Positions 1 through 11,503 are shown, counted from the stretch's first letter. The stretch is 57,685 nt of DNA from an uncultured Muribaculaceae bacterium (GCA_947381945.1 CANCXM010000018.1:1-57685), one strand, 5' to 3'. Translations and numbers: made by a program. The notes: a model not told the origin generated them from the sequence alone.

Positions 1-116
1 AACTCAACTTCCATGTCGACCGTCCATTTGCCTTCATGATAGAGGAAAGCTCGACGGGTGCAATACTTTTCGCCGGATGCGTCAATAGACTGTAAGCTGC
101 AATATCCGTATTTCAA
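1..116 (-). CDS. Possible truncated reading frame at the left edge
   Basis: On the minus strand a frame stays open from about position 116 to the window edge. The frame closes upstream at a stop (near 126-128) and shows no ATG until about position 14, so a start could only be a TTG at 114-116 or lie elsewhere after a frame change. The roughly 38 visible residues look protein-like (several Tyr, Cys and Trp) but match nothing I recognise. It lies downstream of the gal operon terminator. It could equally be chance. Confidence 0.15.
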   Translation of the reverse strand, partial: MKYGYCSLQSIDASGEKYCTRRAFLYHEGKWTVDMEVE

Positions 117-154
117 TAAAATATATCATCCACCATCGCCCGGCAAAACAAATA

Positions 155-198
155 AATGCGCCCCGAAAGTCATATAGTATCGACTTTCGGGGCGCATT
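155..198 (-). terminator. Intrinsic terminator of the gal operon
   Basis: A perfect 17-bp stem (155-171 paired with 182-198) with a 10-nt loop lies just beyond the galK stop. In the minus-strand direction it is followed by a T-rich run (about 143-157 on the plus strand is A-rich). It should end the galM-nucleotidyltransferase-galK transcript. Confidence 0.8.
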
Positions 199-245
199 GC
201 AAATTTCAGAGTCGGTCAAATGACCTCCTCCTATCCTATCGGGAA

Positions 246-1388
246 TTATTCTTCCAAACGGCGGGCTCCGTCAGAGATAATCACATCGTAGATTTTCGGG
301 GCGTGACCGTAACGCTCGTTGAACTTCTCAGTCACGGTTGCGATGAACGAATCATGGATTGCGTCAGGCACGAGGTTGATTGTGCAACCGCCGAAACCGC
401 CACCCATGATGCGCGAACCTGTCACGCCACATTCCTTAGCAACATCGTTGAGGAAATCAAGCTCTTCGCAAGACACCTCATAATCCTTGGAAAGACCTTC
501 GTGAGTCTCATACATCAGACGGCCGACTGTAGCGATGTCGCCACGGTTGAGGGCATCGCACACACCGAGCACACGCTCCTTCTCGCCGATGACGAATTTG
601 GCGCGCATGTAGTCCTCGGCACTGATGTCGGACTTCACAGCATCAAGCATCTCCATGTCAGCATCGCGGAGAGTCTCGATTCCGAGACGCTTTGCCACGC
701 GCTCACACGACTCGCGACGCTTGTTGTAGGGAGAATCCACGAGCTCATGTTTCACAACCGAGTCAACAAGTACAAGCTTGTAGCCGTCAATCTTGAAGGG
801 GAAGTACTCATATTCGAGCGAACGGCAGTCGAGACGGATAAGGCAGTCCTTCTTGCCGAACACTGAAGCGAACTGGTCCATGATGCCACAGTTCACACCG
901 CAGTAGTTGTGTTCGGTTGACTGACCGATTTTGGCAAGCTCAAACTTGTCGATGGAGTTACCGTTGAAAAGGTCGTTGAGCGCGAAAGCGAAACATGATT
1001 CAAGAGCCGCAGACGAAGAGAGACCTGCGCCGAGAGGCACATTTCCTGCGAAGACTGCATTAAAACCCTTGACAGTGCCACCGCGCTTGATGATTTCACG
1101 GCAGACACCGAAAACGTAGCGCGCCCACTGCTCGGCAGGAGCATCAGCCTCGTTGAGACCGAAGCTTGCGCTTGCGTTCATGTCAACTGAATAAAGATTG
1201 ACCTTATCAGTGTCGTTGGGACGGATTTCGGCCATGATGACCTTGTCGATTGCACCCGGGAACACGAAACCACCGTTATAGTCGGTGTGTTCGCCGATGA
1301 GGTTGATGCGGCCGGCAGAAGTATAGAATGTGCCTTCGCCTCCGAAATGCGATGCGAAAGCCTCGCTGATTTGTTTTTTTAATTCCAT
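246..1388 (-). CDS. galK: Galactokinase
   Basis: Phosphorylates alpha-D-galactose at C1 with ATP in the cytoplasm, the first committed step of galactose use. The 380-aa protein has the usual GHMP-kinase layout: the galactose-binding signature GRINLIGEHTDYN at residues 26-38, the ATP-binding loop GAGLSSSAALE at about 120-130, and the C-terminal GHMP motif GGGFGGCTINLV at about 328-340. Length is normal for the family. It is the last gene of a three-gene minus-strand operon after galM and a nucleotidyltransferase. No GalT uridylyltransferase is nearby, so galactose-1-phosphate must be handled by another enzyme, perhaps the neighbour. Confidence 0.96.
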   Translation of the reverse strand: MELKKQISEAFASHFGGEGTFYTSAGRINLIGEHTDYNGGFVFPGAIDKVIMAEIRPNDTDKVNLYSVDMNASASFGLNEADAPAEQWARYVFGVCREIIKRGGTVKGFNAVFAGNVPLGAGLSSSAALESCFAFALNDLFNGNSIDKFELAKIGQSTEHNYCGVNCGIMDQFASVFGKKDCLIRLDCRSLEYEYFPFKIDGYKLVLVDSVVKHELVDSPYNKRRESCERVAKRLGIETLRDADMEMLDAVKSDISAEDYMRAKFVIGEKERVLGVCDALNRGDIATVGRLMYETHEGLSKDYEVSCEELDFLNDVAKECGVTGSRIMGGGFGGCTINLVPDAIHDSFIATVTEKFNERYGHAPKIYDVIISDGARRLEE

Positions 1389-1448
1389 GGAAGGATTGTA
1401 TGAGGTAAGATAGATGTGATAGGTATGTTGTTTTTGTCAGATTTTGAA

Positions 1449-2354
1449 TCAAAACATCTTGTCGGGATAGACTCCGTCGGCATGAAGCTGGGCGAATTTC
1501 TCCACGACACCGGGACGGTCGGCTGCGTATGTCACACCAAACCAACGGGAATCGGTGTCGAGAACCTTGACTGTTGCCTCGCCGGAATGGATGAGGGTGT
1601 CGATGACAAGGGGGATGAAGAACTCAGCCTTCGGAGTGTTGAGATCCTTGTCAAGGAATGTGCGGAACTCACGCTCTGAATAGTCGAAGTAATCGGGAGT
1701 GAAGCCCCAGAGGTTCATCGACACGGGAGTCATGGGGTCGAGAGTCTGCTCAACTCCGTTTTCGTCAGTGAAAACGATGTCGCCGTTGGGAGCATAGGAA
1801 ATAGCTGTACGCTCGACAACACCGGTGAGGTTTCCGTCCTCACCCTTTGAGCATACGCCACGGGCTACGGAGCCGTTCTCGGTCATGGTGTTGCCAACGC
1901 GGAAACCTACCATCGAATAGTCACCCTTGCGGTCGCGGGGACGCATGAGGTCTTCGGCCATCACACGGAAGGCATCGCGACCATAGAAGTCATCGGCATT
2001 GATGACAGCAAACGGCTCATTGATGACCTCGCTACCCATCATGACAGCATGGTTGGTGCCCCAGGGCTTGGTGCGGTCGGCCGGGCAGGTGTAGCCTTCC
2101 GGAAGTTTATCGGTTGCCTGGAAGACAACCTCAACAGGAATATGGCCTTCATATTTTGAAAGGATTTTTTCGCGGAAATCCTTCTCGAAATCTTTACGGA
2201 TAACAAAAACCACTTTGCCGAATCCTGCCTGGATGGCATCGTAGATTGAATAGTCCATGATGGTCTGACCCTGGGGGCCTAAGGGATCGAGCTGCTTGAG
2301 ACCGCCGTAACGGCTTCCCATACCTGCAGCGAGAACGAAAAGTGTAGGTTTCAT
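1449..2354 (-). CDS. Sugar-1-phosphate nucleotidyltransferase
   Basis: The 301-aa protein starts with the pyrophosphorylase signature LAAGMGSRYGGLKQ (residues 8-21), which binds the nucleotide, and carries a later D-D pair (NADDFYGRDAF, about residue 120) of the type that holds the metal ion. The family (NTP_transferase, RmlA/GalU fold) joins a sugar-1-phosphate to an NTP and releases pyrophosphate. It sits between galM and galK, 60 nt upstream of galK and 48 nt downstream of galM, so galactose-1-phosphate or glucose-1-phosphate is a reasonable substrate. That is inferred from context only. The start follows an array of 7-nt repeats. Confidence 0.85.
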   Translation of the reverse strand: MKPTLFVLAAGMGSRYGGLKQLDPLGPQGQTIMDYSIYDAIQAGFGKVVFVIRKDFEKDFREKILSKYEGHIPVEVVFQATDKLPEGYTCPADRTKPWGTNHAVMMGSEVINEPFAVINADDFYGRDAFRVMAEDLMRPRDRKGDYSMVGFRVGNTMTENGSVARGVCSKGEDGNLTGVVERTAISYAPNGDIVFTDENGVEQTLDPMTPVSMNLWGFTPDYFDYSEREFRTFLDKDLNTPKAEFFIPLVIDTLIHSGEATVKVLDTDSRWFGVTYAADRPGVVEKFAQLHADGVYPDKMF

Positions 2355-2373
2355 TGGGTATGTGATAATATAG

Positions 2374-2408
2374 TTTTGAGTTGTAAGTTTTGAGTTGTGA
2401 GTTTAGAG
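2374..2408 (-). repeat. Heptamer repeat array in the galM-nucleotidyltransferase spacer
   Basis: Five contiguous 7-nt units, on the sense (minus) strand of the form CTCAAAA or CTTACAA, fill the spacer and run into the galM stop. The same units occur in the same place relative to the rseP start (18550-18577). They make an A/C/T-rich leader with little structure just before the start codon of the nucleotidyltransferase. Confidence 0.7.
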
Positions 2409-3446
2409 GACGTTGAATTTGAAGACGATGGTCTCGTCATATTTCTCTCCCGGACGGAGCACCGGTGAGGGGAATTCAGGTTTGTTGGGGGCGTCGGGGA
2501 AGCCTTGACATTCGATTGCCACACCGTCATAATCATTGTAGCTGCCTCCGGAAATGCTTTCGGGACAACCGGCAAGCCAGTTGCCGGTATAAATCTGCAT
2601 TCCGGGCTGAGTGGTGGAAATCACAAGCGAACGGCCCGATTTTCCGGAACGAAGCTCTGCCACTTCCTTGAGCTGACCTTTCTCATAGCCGTCGATGACC
2701 CAGCAGTGGTCATAGCCCTTGCCAACCTTGAGAGGATGGAAATCAGCATTGATGTCACGGCCGATAGCCTTGAATTCGGTAAAGTCCATAGGAGTTCCTG
2801 CGACGGGAGCGAGTTCGCCTGTAGGAATCTGTGTGTCGTCCGTGGGGAGATAGCGGGATGCTTTCAGGAGGAGCTCATGGTCAAGCACAGTGCCGGAATT
2901 TTCGCCATCAAGGTTGAAATAGGCATGGTTTGTCAGATTGACCACTGTAGCAGCATCGGTCTCAGCCGTGATATGGAGCGAGAGTTCATTGTCATCAGTC
3001 CATGTATACTCGGCCTTGACATCGAGATTTCCGGGATAACCTTCCTCACCGTCAGCAGCACGATAGGTGAATGTAACCTTATTGCCTTCCGCCTTGCTTT
3101 CCCAGATGCGGTTCATGAAACCGGTCGGACCTCCGTGGAGGGCGTTGGGTCCGTTGTTGATCGCGAGGCTGTATTCTTTTCCATCGAGTGTAAACTTGCC
3201 GAGTGCTATACGGTTGGCAAAACGCCCGGGAATCTTGCCCGCACATGGACCGTCACCCATATACGACGCCGCATCCTTGTAGCCGAGAGCCACGTCGGCG
3301 AGCTTACCGTCGCGGTCAGGGACATGAACTGCCACAATGCCTGCGCCGAGGCTTGAGAGAGTCACCGACGCACCTGAGGCGTTGGTGAGAGTATAAAGTG
3401 TGATTTCTCCGGCGGGAGAAGTTGAGGTCAAAGTCTTAATTTCCAT
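2403..3446 (-). CDS. galM: Aldose 1-epimerase (mutarotase)
   Basis: Interconverts the alpha and beta anomers of galactose or glucose so that galactokinase receives the alpha form. The 347-aa protein shows the family landmarks: NRIALGKFTLDGK near residue 77, the substrate-binding region ALHGGPTGFMNRIWES, NLTNHAYFNLDG containing the catalytic His, and IECQGFPDAPN containing the catalytic Glu near the C-terminus. No signal peptide is seen, so it is cytoplasmic. The start was placed at position 3446 (MEIKTL) because the 29 codons upstream lie in the leader behind the promoter and do not resemble the family. It is the first gene of the gal operon. Confidence 0.93.
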   Translation of the reverse strand: MEIKTLTSTSPAGEITLYTLTNASGASVTLSSLGAGIVAVHVPDRDGKLADVALGYKDAASYMGDGPCAGKIPGRFANRIALGKFTLDGKEYSLAINNGPNALHGGPTGFMNRIWESKAEGNKVTFTYRAADGEEGYPGNLDVKAEYTWTDDNELSLHITAETDAATVVNLTNHAYFNLDGENSGTVLDHELLLKASRYLPTDDTQIPTGELAPVAGTPMDFTEFKAIGRDINADFHPLKVGKGYDHCWVIDGYEKGQLKEVAELRSGKSGRSLVISTTQPGMQIYTGNWLAGCPESISGGSYNDYDGVAIECQGFPDAPNKPEFPSPVLRPGEKYDETIVFKFNVL

Positions 3447-3558
3447 TTTCGTTTTTGAATTGATGAGCCTTTCACGGCAATAGATTTTAAACATCCAGAC
3501 GGGATAAAGACATGGCAGGTCAATACCTTGCACACATCTGCAACCCGATTGGCTACTG

Positions 3559-3589
3559 CAAATATAGTCAATGTTGACCGTTTCAGCAA
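3559..3589 (-). promoter_or_regulatory. Promoter of the gal operon
   Basis: On the minus strand a -7 box TATATTTG (3559-3566) lies 20 nt from a TTG -33 element (3587-3589), matching the Bacteroidota consensus TTTG-N19-21-TAnnTTTG. Transcription would start near 3550 and leave a leader of about 100 nt before galM. Confidence 0.65.
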
Positions 3590-3822
3590 CCCATCGGGCT
3601 CAAAATCATAAAAGTTGACTGATTTATCACAATAAATGACTGATTTTTCATCAAACCTACTTCCCCGCCCCTCCCCGCAACCCGATTCAAAGTTACAATA
3701 ACCCGTCCCACTATTCCGACACGACGATGGTCATAAGCACAACTATCAAGATACCTATATCAAGATGCCGGAACCATGTATCAACCCCTCAAACATCCGA
3801 AACCTTATGTAAAAATTCATCG

Positions 3823-3948
3823 GTATACTTTAAACTTTCGACAATTCATGCAATTTTTCACATGTATACTTTAAACTTTTGCAATTTATGCAATTTTTAG
3901 CATGTATACTTTAAACTTTCGACAATTTTGTTTTGTTTTTAAAGTATA
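3823..3948 (+). repeat. Direct repeats and inverted half-site in front of an ATPase gene
   Basis: Three copies of a unit starting GTATACTTTAAACTTT begin at 3823, 3864 and 3904, so the spacing is 41 and 40 nt. A fourth, inverted copy of the core (TTTAAAGTATA, 3938-3948) sits between the -33 and -7 elements of the ATPase promoter. The third copy and the inverted one can form an 11-bp stem. Regular spacing near four helical turns, plus a copy inside the promoter, suggests an operator bound cooperatively. No DNA-binding protein can be named from the sequence. Confidence 0.75.
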
Positions 3949-3962
3949 AATGACTATTTTTG
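3932..3962 (+). promoter_or_regulatory. Promoter of the DUF4143-type ATPase
   Basis: A -33 element TTTG (3932-3935) and a -7 box TATTTTTG (3955-3962) are separated by 19 nt, a good Bacteroidota promoter. Transcription should begin near 3970, only about 10 nt before the ATG at 3981. The spacer holds an inverted TTTAAAGTATA half-site. Confidence 0.65.
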
Positions 3963-3980
3963 TATATCTCAAATTTTATC

Positions 3981-6931
<2,951 letters not shown>

Positions 6932-6954
6932 TCCGCCCCGACAATCGACAAAAC

Positions 6955-6994
6955 AACAACCTGCCCCTCACACAAACCGAAGGAGCAGGTTGTT
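6955..6994 (+). terminator. Terminator of the ABC-F gene
   Basis: A stem of at least 10 bp (6955-6964 with 6985-6994) is followed by a T run (6993-6998). It begins 23 nt after the ABC-F stop codon. Confidence 0.8.
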
Positions 6995-7027
6995 TTTTAT
7001 CCCCATCCAGACCGAATAACATTCACA

Positions 7028-7107
7028 CTCATCGAAAACGCCACAAATCCTTTTATTATCACGAAAGCTCGATTGATAATAAAAGGATTTGTGGCGTTTT
7101 CGATGAG
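7028..7107. terminator. Perfect 34-bp hairpin between convergent genes
   Basis: Positions 7028-7061 are an exact inverted repeat of 7074-7107, with a 12-nt loop. It lies between the converging ABC-F and DUF1846 genes, so a bidirectional terminator is the simplest reading. The stem is far longer than termination needs. Confidence 0.6.
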
Positions 7108-7152
7108 GGATGTCCTCTCGTATAGTAATCCTATATTAAGCTATATAGTCAA

Positions 7153-8631
7153 TCAACCATTTGCCGATTTTTTCTTCTTTGCGGGGTCACATGTGAGACC
7201 GACACCGAGTTTCTTGAAAATCTTATGGTCAACCTCTCCAAGCATGACAGTCGAGTGGACCTGACAACCGTTCAGTTCAGGAAGTTTTTCAAGCGCCCGA
7301 CGGCAATTCTCGTCATGCGTACTGAGCACCGAGAGCGCGACAAGCACCTCATCGGTATGCAGGCGCGGGTTGTGGCTGCGGAGATAGTTTATCTTCGTGT
7401 TCTGAATCGGCTCAATCATATCCTGAGGAATCAATTTGATTGAGTGGTCGATACCTGCAAGATATTTGACAGCATTCAGGATAAGTGCGGCACTCGGACC
7501 GAGGAGGGCACTTGTTTCGGCAGTGATAATGGTACCGTCGGCAAGCTCGATGGCCGAACAAGGAACACCGCTGCGCTCCGCACGCTCGCGGGCAGCAACT
7601 GTCGGACGGCGATACGATGTGTCAATCTTCGCTTGCTTAAACAGAAGAGCGATTTTATTGACCTCAGCCTCATTATCCTCTCCTTGGGCAAATCGGTTGA
7701 GAGCCGTGTAGTAACGACGGATAATCTCGTCTTTCGAAGCCTTGCAGCACACCTCATCGTCATTAATACAGAAACCAACCATGTTGACACCCATATCCGT
7801 AGGTGACTTATAGGGATTTTCGCCGTAGATACCCTCGAACAGAGCGTTAAGCACAGGGAAAATCTCAATATCGCGGTTATAATTGATGGCCGTCTTACCG
7901 TATGCCTCAAGATGGAATGGGTCAATCATATTGACATCATTGAGGTCGGCAGTAGCAGCCTCGTAGGCGATATTCACAGGGTGCTTCAAAGGCAGACTCC
8001 ATACCGGGAATGTCTCAAACTTCGCATAACCGGCCTCGATACCGCGCTTATTCTCGTTATAGAGTTGGCTGAGACATACCGCCATCTTGCCGCTTCCAGG
8101 ACCGGGTGCAGTCACAATCACGAGAGGACGCGAAGTCTCGACATAGTCATTGCGGCCGAAACCCTCATCTGAATCAATGAGGTCGACATTCGTCGGATAG
8201 CCCTCGATGGTGTAATGATAATAGGTGGTGATGCCCATGCGCTCCAGTTTCTGACGGAACGCATCAGCACTGCTCTGACCATTGTAGTGAGTGATGACGA
8301 CAGACCCAACAAGGAATCCGCGCTTCTGAAACTCCTCGCGCAGACGAAGGACATCCATGTCGTATGTGATGCCGAGGTCATTGCGCACCTTGTTCTTCTC
8401 AATGTCAAGAGCGCTGATGACGATAACGATTTCTGCCTGATCGCTCAATTGGCTGAGCATACGCAGCTTGCTGTCAGGCTGAAAACCGGGCAGCACACGG
8501 CTCGCGTGGTTGTCATCAAACAGTTTACCTCCAAGTTCGAGGTAAAGCTTGTTGCCGAACTGAGCTATACGCTCCTTGATATGTTCGGACTGAATCTTGA
8601 GATATTTCTCGTTGTCAAAACCGTATTTCAT
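7153..8631 (-). CDS. DUF1846 family protein
   Basis: A 492-aa cytoplasmic protein that matches the DUF1846 (UPF0371) family along its whole length. Recognisable parts are the N-terminal MKYGFDNEKYLKIQSEHIKE, the P-loop-like APGPGSGKMAVCLSQLY at about residues 194-210, and a C-terminal VALSVLSTHDENCRRALEKLP. The family is common in Firmicutes and Bacteroidetes. Structures are known but no reaction is established, though a nucleotide-binding role is suspected from the glycine-rich loop. It is transcribed alone, from a promoter at 8641-8671. The start codon fits the family N-terminus. Confidence 0.9.
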   Translation of the reverse strand: MKYGFDNEKYLKIQSEHIKERIAQFGNKLYLELGGKLFDDNHASRVLPGFQPDSKLRMLSQLSDQAEIVIVISALDIEKNKVRNDLGITYDMDVLRLREEFQKRGFLVGSVVITHYNGQSSADAFRQKLERMGITTYYHYTIEGYPTNVDLIDSDEGFGRNDYVETSRPLVIVTAPGPGSGKMAVCLSQLYNENKRGIEAGYAKFETFPVWSLPLKHPVNIAYEAATADLNDVNMIDPFHLEAYGKTAINYNRDIEIFPVLNALFEGIYGENPYKSPTDMGVNMVGFCINDDEVCCKASKDEIIRRYYTALNRFAQGEDNEAEVNKIALLFKQAKIDTSYRRPTVAARERAERSGVPCSAIELADGTIITAETSALLGPSAALILNAVKYLAGIDHSIKLIPQDMIEPIQNTKINYLRSHNPRLHTDEVLVALSVLSTHDENCRRALEKLPELNGCQVHSTVMLGEVDHKIFKKLGVGLTCDPAKKKKSANG

Positions 8632-8640
8632 AACGGATTA

Positions 8641-8671
8641 CAAAATTACAACATTTTACCCGAACCAACAA
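8641..8671 (-). promoter_or_regulatory. Promoter of the DUF1846 gene
   Basis: The minus strand carries TAATTTTG (8641-8648) and a TTG element at 8669-8671, 20 nt apart. The start site would be within about 10 nt of the ATG, giving a very short leader. Confidence 0.55.
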
Positions 8672-9240
8672 AAACGCATCATAAAAAAATTTCCATCCTT
8701 AGACTCTTTGCATCATACTCAGATTACAGAAGCCGCAGCCATCATTTCTCCCATACATGGAATAATGAATGACTGCGGCTTAATCTATATTGCCGCAATA
8801 GTAAAATAAAGAAAAAGGTTTATCAGGAAAGATTAGCGAACTATGATTTTTGCGGCTTCTGTAGATGAATTTCCATTTTTAACAGTGACAATAGAAACGA
8901 GATGTACCTATTTCAAAAGCCACAATAATCGCACATCATAAATTCCTGAGCAAAACAACAAGGAAATTGTTGCAATTCCGGGTAAAATTTTTCTCATTGT
9001 GATTAAATTTAAATGTGATAGTTATTAAAAGCTACTTATAATATCCAACCAAATCCTCAAATTACATCTGTTGAATAATCTAAGAAAAAAGTATGATGAT
9101 GTTCTGAATGACAACCAAATTTAATATCCTGTCCAACATCTCAGGCAAAGATAAGATTATTTTTATTATCTTCAAAATGAGTGTATTTCGGACATTTTTC
9201 CCGCGTTTTGAATCAAAGGCATCTCCTGTTCATAATATAT
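8672..9240. other. Gene-poor stretch with inverted repeats
   Basis: No convincing gene is present; the only frame of note (9108-9314, 68 codons) has poor codon use and runs into a terminator stem. The stretch is AT-rich. It holds an imperfect stem spanning 8721-8786 (6 bp, a 3-nt bulge, then 9 bp) and a second arm at 8851-8863 that is the exact complement of 8725-8737. The left arm could therefore pair with either partner. A small RNA is possible but unproven. Confidence 0.4.
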
Positions 9241-9245
9241 CATAT

Positions 9246-9292
9246 AAAAAAGTAAGATTGCGACATGGGATTAAGTCTGTCGCAATCTTACT
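9246..9292 (-). terminator. Terminator of the M3 peptidase gene
   Basis: A 15-bp perfect stem (9251-9265 with 9278-9292) is followed, in the minus direction, by a T run (A's at 9246-9251). It lies about 80 nt beyond the peptidase stop codon. Confidence 0.8.
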
Positions 9293-9373
9293 TCTTAGTG
9301 TATACAGAGTGTGATAAATCTATAAAAGCGTATTAAGTCACTACACCTATTTATAAATATACCTTTTTATCTT

Positions 9374-11503
9374 TCATTTGTCCATCGGGACAGGGAGCTT
9401 TCCGGTCTTCGGGGCTTCAGTCTTGATTCCGTCGCGCTCGAGGAGGGCGTCGATGGATGCGTCCTTGCCACGGAAACGACGGTAGAGTTCATCGGGGTTT
9501 TCAGTACCACCGCGCATGAGGATGTTCTGACGGAATGAATCGGCGGTCTCACTGTCGAATATGCCGTGCTCCTTGAAGTGGGCAAACGCATCCGCGTCGA
9601 GGACTTCCGCCCACTTGTAGCTGTAGTAACCGGCTGCGTAGCCTCCGGCAAAGATATGCGAGAAAGTGCTACCGGTGACTGAACCTGCGATGGGGTCAAA
9701 CATTGCCACTGATGCTCCTGCCTCCTGCTCGAACTTCTCAGGGTCGTCGACAGGCGACGTAATGCTGTGCCATACCATGTCGATGAGGCCGAAGTTGAGC
9801 TGACGCAGACAAGCGTAGGCAGCTCCGAACTGCGAGGAGCTTACAATCTGCTTCACAAGGTCGGCAGGAATTGCCTCTCCTGTCTGATAGTGGCGCGCGA
9901 AACCGTCAAGAAATTCTTTCTCGGTAAGATAGTTTTCATTGAACTGCGAGGGGAGTTCCACAAAATCGCGGAGCACGTTGGTGCCTGAAAGTGACGCATA
10001 CTTGGTACTTGCGAAAAGACCATGAAGAGCATGACCGAACTCATGCAGGAAGGTCTCGACCTCGTAGGGGGTAAGAAGCGAGGGCTTCGAGCCGGTCGGT
10101 TTGGTAAAGTTCATCACGATTGAGACGTGCGGACGCACCATAGTTCCATCAGCCGTAATCTCCTCGCTCTTGAAATCTGTCATCCATGCGCCTGGACGCT
10201 TGCTTGCACGCGGGAAGAAATCTGTGTAGATGACTCCGAGGAACGAACCGTCACGGTCAACCACATCAAATGCCGTCACATCGGGATGATACACCGGAAT
10301 ATCAGTATTTTTCTTGAAAGTAAGGCCATAGAGACGTGTGGCGAGGCCAAACACACCGTCAATCACATTGTTAAGTTCGAAATACGGACGGAGTTTCTCC
10401 TCATCGTAAGCATACTTGGCATTCTTCAGTTTGTTGGAGTAATAACTGTAGTCCCACGGCTTGATTTCCATCTGCTTGCCTTCGAGTTTCGAAGCATAAT
10501 CGGTAAGTTCCTTGAACTCGGCTTTCTGCGCGGGAATGTAGGCATCGCGGAGCGAGTTGAGGAGTTCATACACCTTGTCGGGCGACTTGGCCATTGTCTT
10601 TTCGAGGGCATAGTGCGCGTAAGTCTTGTATCCGAGCAGATTTGCAATCTTCAGGCGGGTTTCAGCGATTTCCTTCATGACCGGAAGATTGTTGTAGTCC
10701 CCCTTGACGTTACGTCCGGTGTAGAGGCGATACATTTTCTCGCGGAGGTCGCGGCGGTCGCTGTATTTCATGAATGCCATATAGACAGGCTGGTCGAGAG
10801 TGAAAAGATATTCTCCATCACGCCCCTTCTCCTTAGCAGCGAGTGCGGCAGCCTCTACCGAACTTTCGGGAAGTCCGGCAAGGTCATTGGCACCGAGCCA
10901 GATTTCGTAAGTGTTCATTTCCTTAAGCACATTCTGACCGAAGATGGTGGTGAGCTCGCTCAGACGGCTCGACAGTTTCGAGAAAGTCTCACGGTCAGCA
11001 CCTTCAAGGAGGGCACCGTTGCGCACAAATGAATCGTAGGTGCGTTTGAGTAGCATACTGTCCTCCTTGGCGAGATTGTAGTCGGCGCGATGGTCATAGA
11101 CACTCTTCACACGCTCCCAAAGACCTTTGTTAAGGGATATGGAAGTCGAATAGTCCGACAGTCTTGGAGTGATCTTCATTGAGAGATCCATCATATTGTC
11201 GTCGCTCAACGCCGACAGGAGGGGGTCAAAGACGAGCAGCACTCGGTTGAGATCGGCATCGGCACGTTCGAGAGCGACAATAGTATTGTCAAAGGTCGGA
11301 GCCTCCGGATTATTGACTATGGCATCGACAGCTTCAAGGCCGAGTTTTATGCCACGGTCAATGGCCGGTTCGTAGTCCTCGAACTTTATCTTGTCGAAAG
11401 GTGCGGCTCCGTGGGGAGCTGAACTGAATTCCTGAAAAAACGGATTTTGAGCTTGAGTCATAATACTAATAGCGGCAAAAGCCGATAATACGATTTTACG
11501 CAT
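9374..11503 (-). CDS. M3 family metallopeptidase, Dcp-like
   Basis: A zinc peptidase (709 aa from the chosen start) of the thimet/Dcp family, which cuts dipeptides or short pieces from oligopeptides. The zinc motif HEFGHALHGLF is at about residues 480-490, followed by the downstream Glu region (LRDFVELPSQFNENYL) as expected. MRKIVLSAFAAISIMTQAQ at the start is a signal peptide, so the enzyme is periplasmic. I chose position 11503 because the extra 12 residues of the longer frame precede this signal. Size fits bacterial Dcp. It follows the TPR gene by 55 nt and may be co-transcribed with it. Confidence 0.92.
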   Translation of the reverse strand: MRKIVLSAFAAISIMTQAQNPFFQEFSSAPHGAAPFDKIKFEDYEPAIDRGIKLGLEAVDAIVNNPEAPTFDNTIVALERADADLNRVLLVFDPLLSALSDDNMMDLSMKITPRLSDYSTSISLNKGLWERVKSVYDHRADYNLAKEDSMLLKRTYDSFVRNGALLEGADRETFSKLSSRLSELTTIFGQNVLKEMNTYEIWLGANDLAGLPESSVEAAALAAKEKGRDGEYLFTLDQPVYMAFMKYSDRRDLREKMYRLYTGRNVKGDYNNLPVMKEIAETRLKIANLLGYKTYAHYALEKTMAKSPDKVYELLNSLRDAYIPAQKAEFKELTDYASKLEGKQMEIKPWDYSYYSNKLKNAKYAYDEEKLRPYFELNNVIDGVFGLATRLYGLTFKKNTDIPVYHPDVTAFDVVDRDGSFLGVIYTDFFPRASKRPGAWMTDFKSEEITADGTMVRPHVSIVMNFTKPTGSKPSLLTPYEVETFLHEFGHALHGLFASTKYASLSGTNVLRDFVELPSQFNENYLTEKEFLDGFARHYQTGEAIPADLVKQIVSSSQFGAAYACLRQLNFGLIDMVWHSITSPVDDPEKFEQEAGASVAMFDPIAGSVTGSTFSHIFAGGYAAGYYSYKWAEVLDADAFAHFKEHGIFDSETADSFRQNILMRGGTENPDELYRRFRGKDASIDALLERDGIKTEAPKTGKLPVPMDK

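Noticed and set aside
2505..3356. Long reading frame (283 codons) on the plus strand
   Set aside because: It lies fully inside galM on the other strand and has no family match; it is the complement of a GC-rich gene.
7028..7107. Insertion sequence or MITE
   Set aside because: The arms meet almost directly with a 12-nt loop, there is no target duplication and no transposase; kept as a hairpin.
9108..9314. 68-codon frame in the gene-poor stretch
   Set aside because: Poor codon use, no start context, and it runs through the terminator stem at 9251-9292.
10127..11032. 301-codon plus-strand frame
   Set aside because: It is the shadow of the M3 peptidase gene, whose zinc motif and signal peptide are clear.
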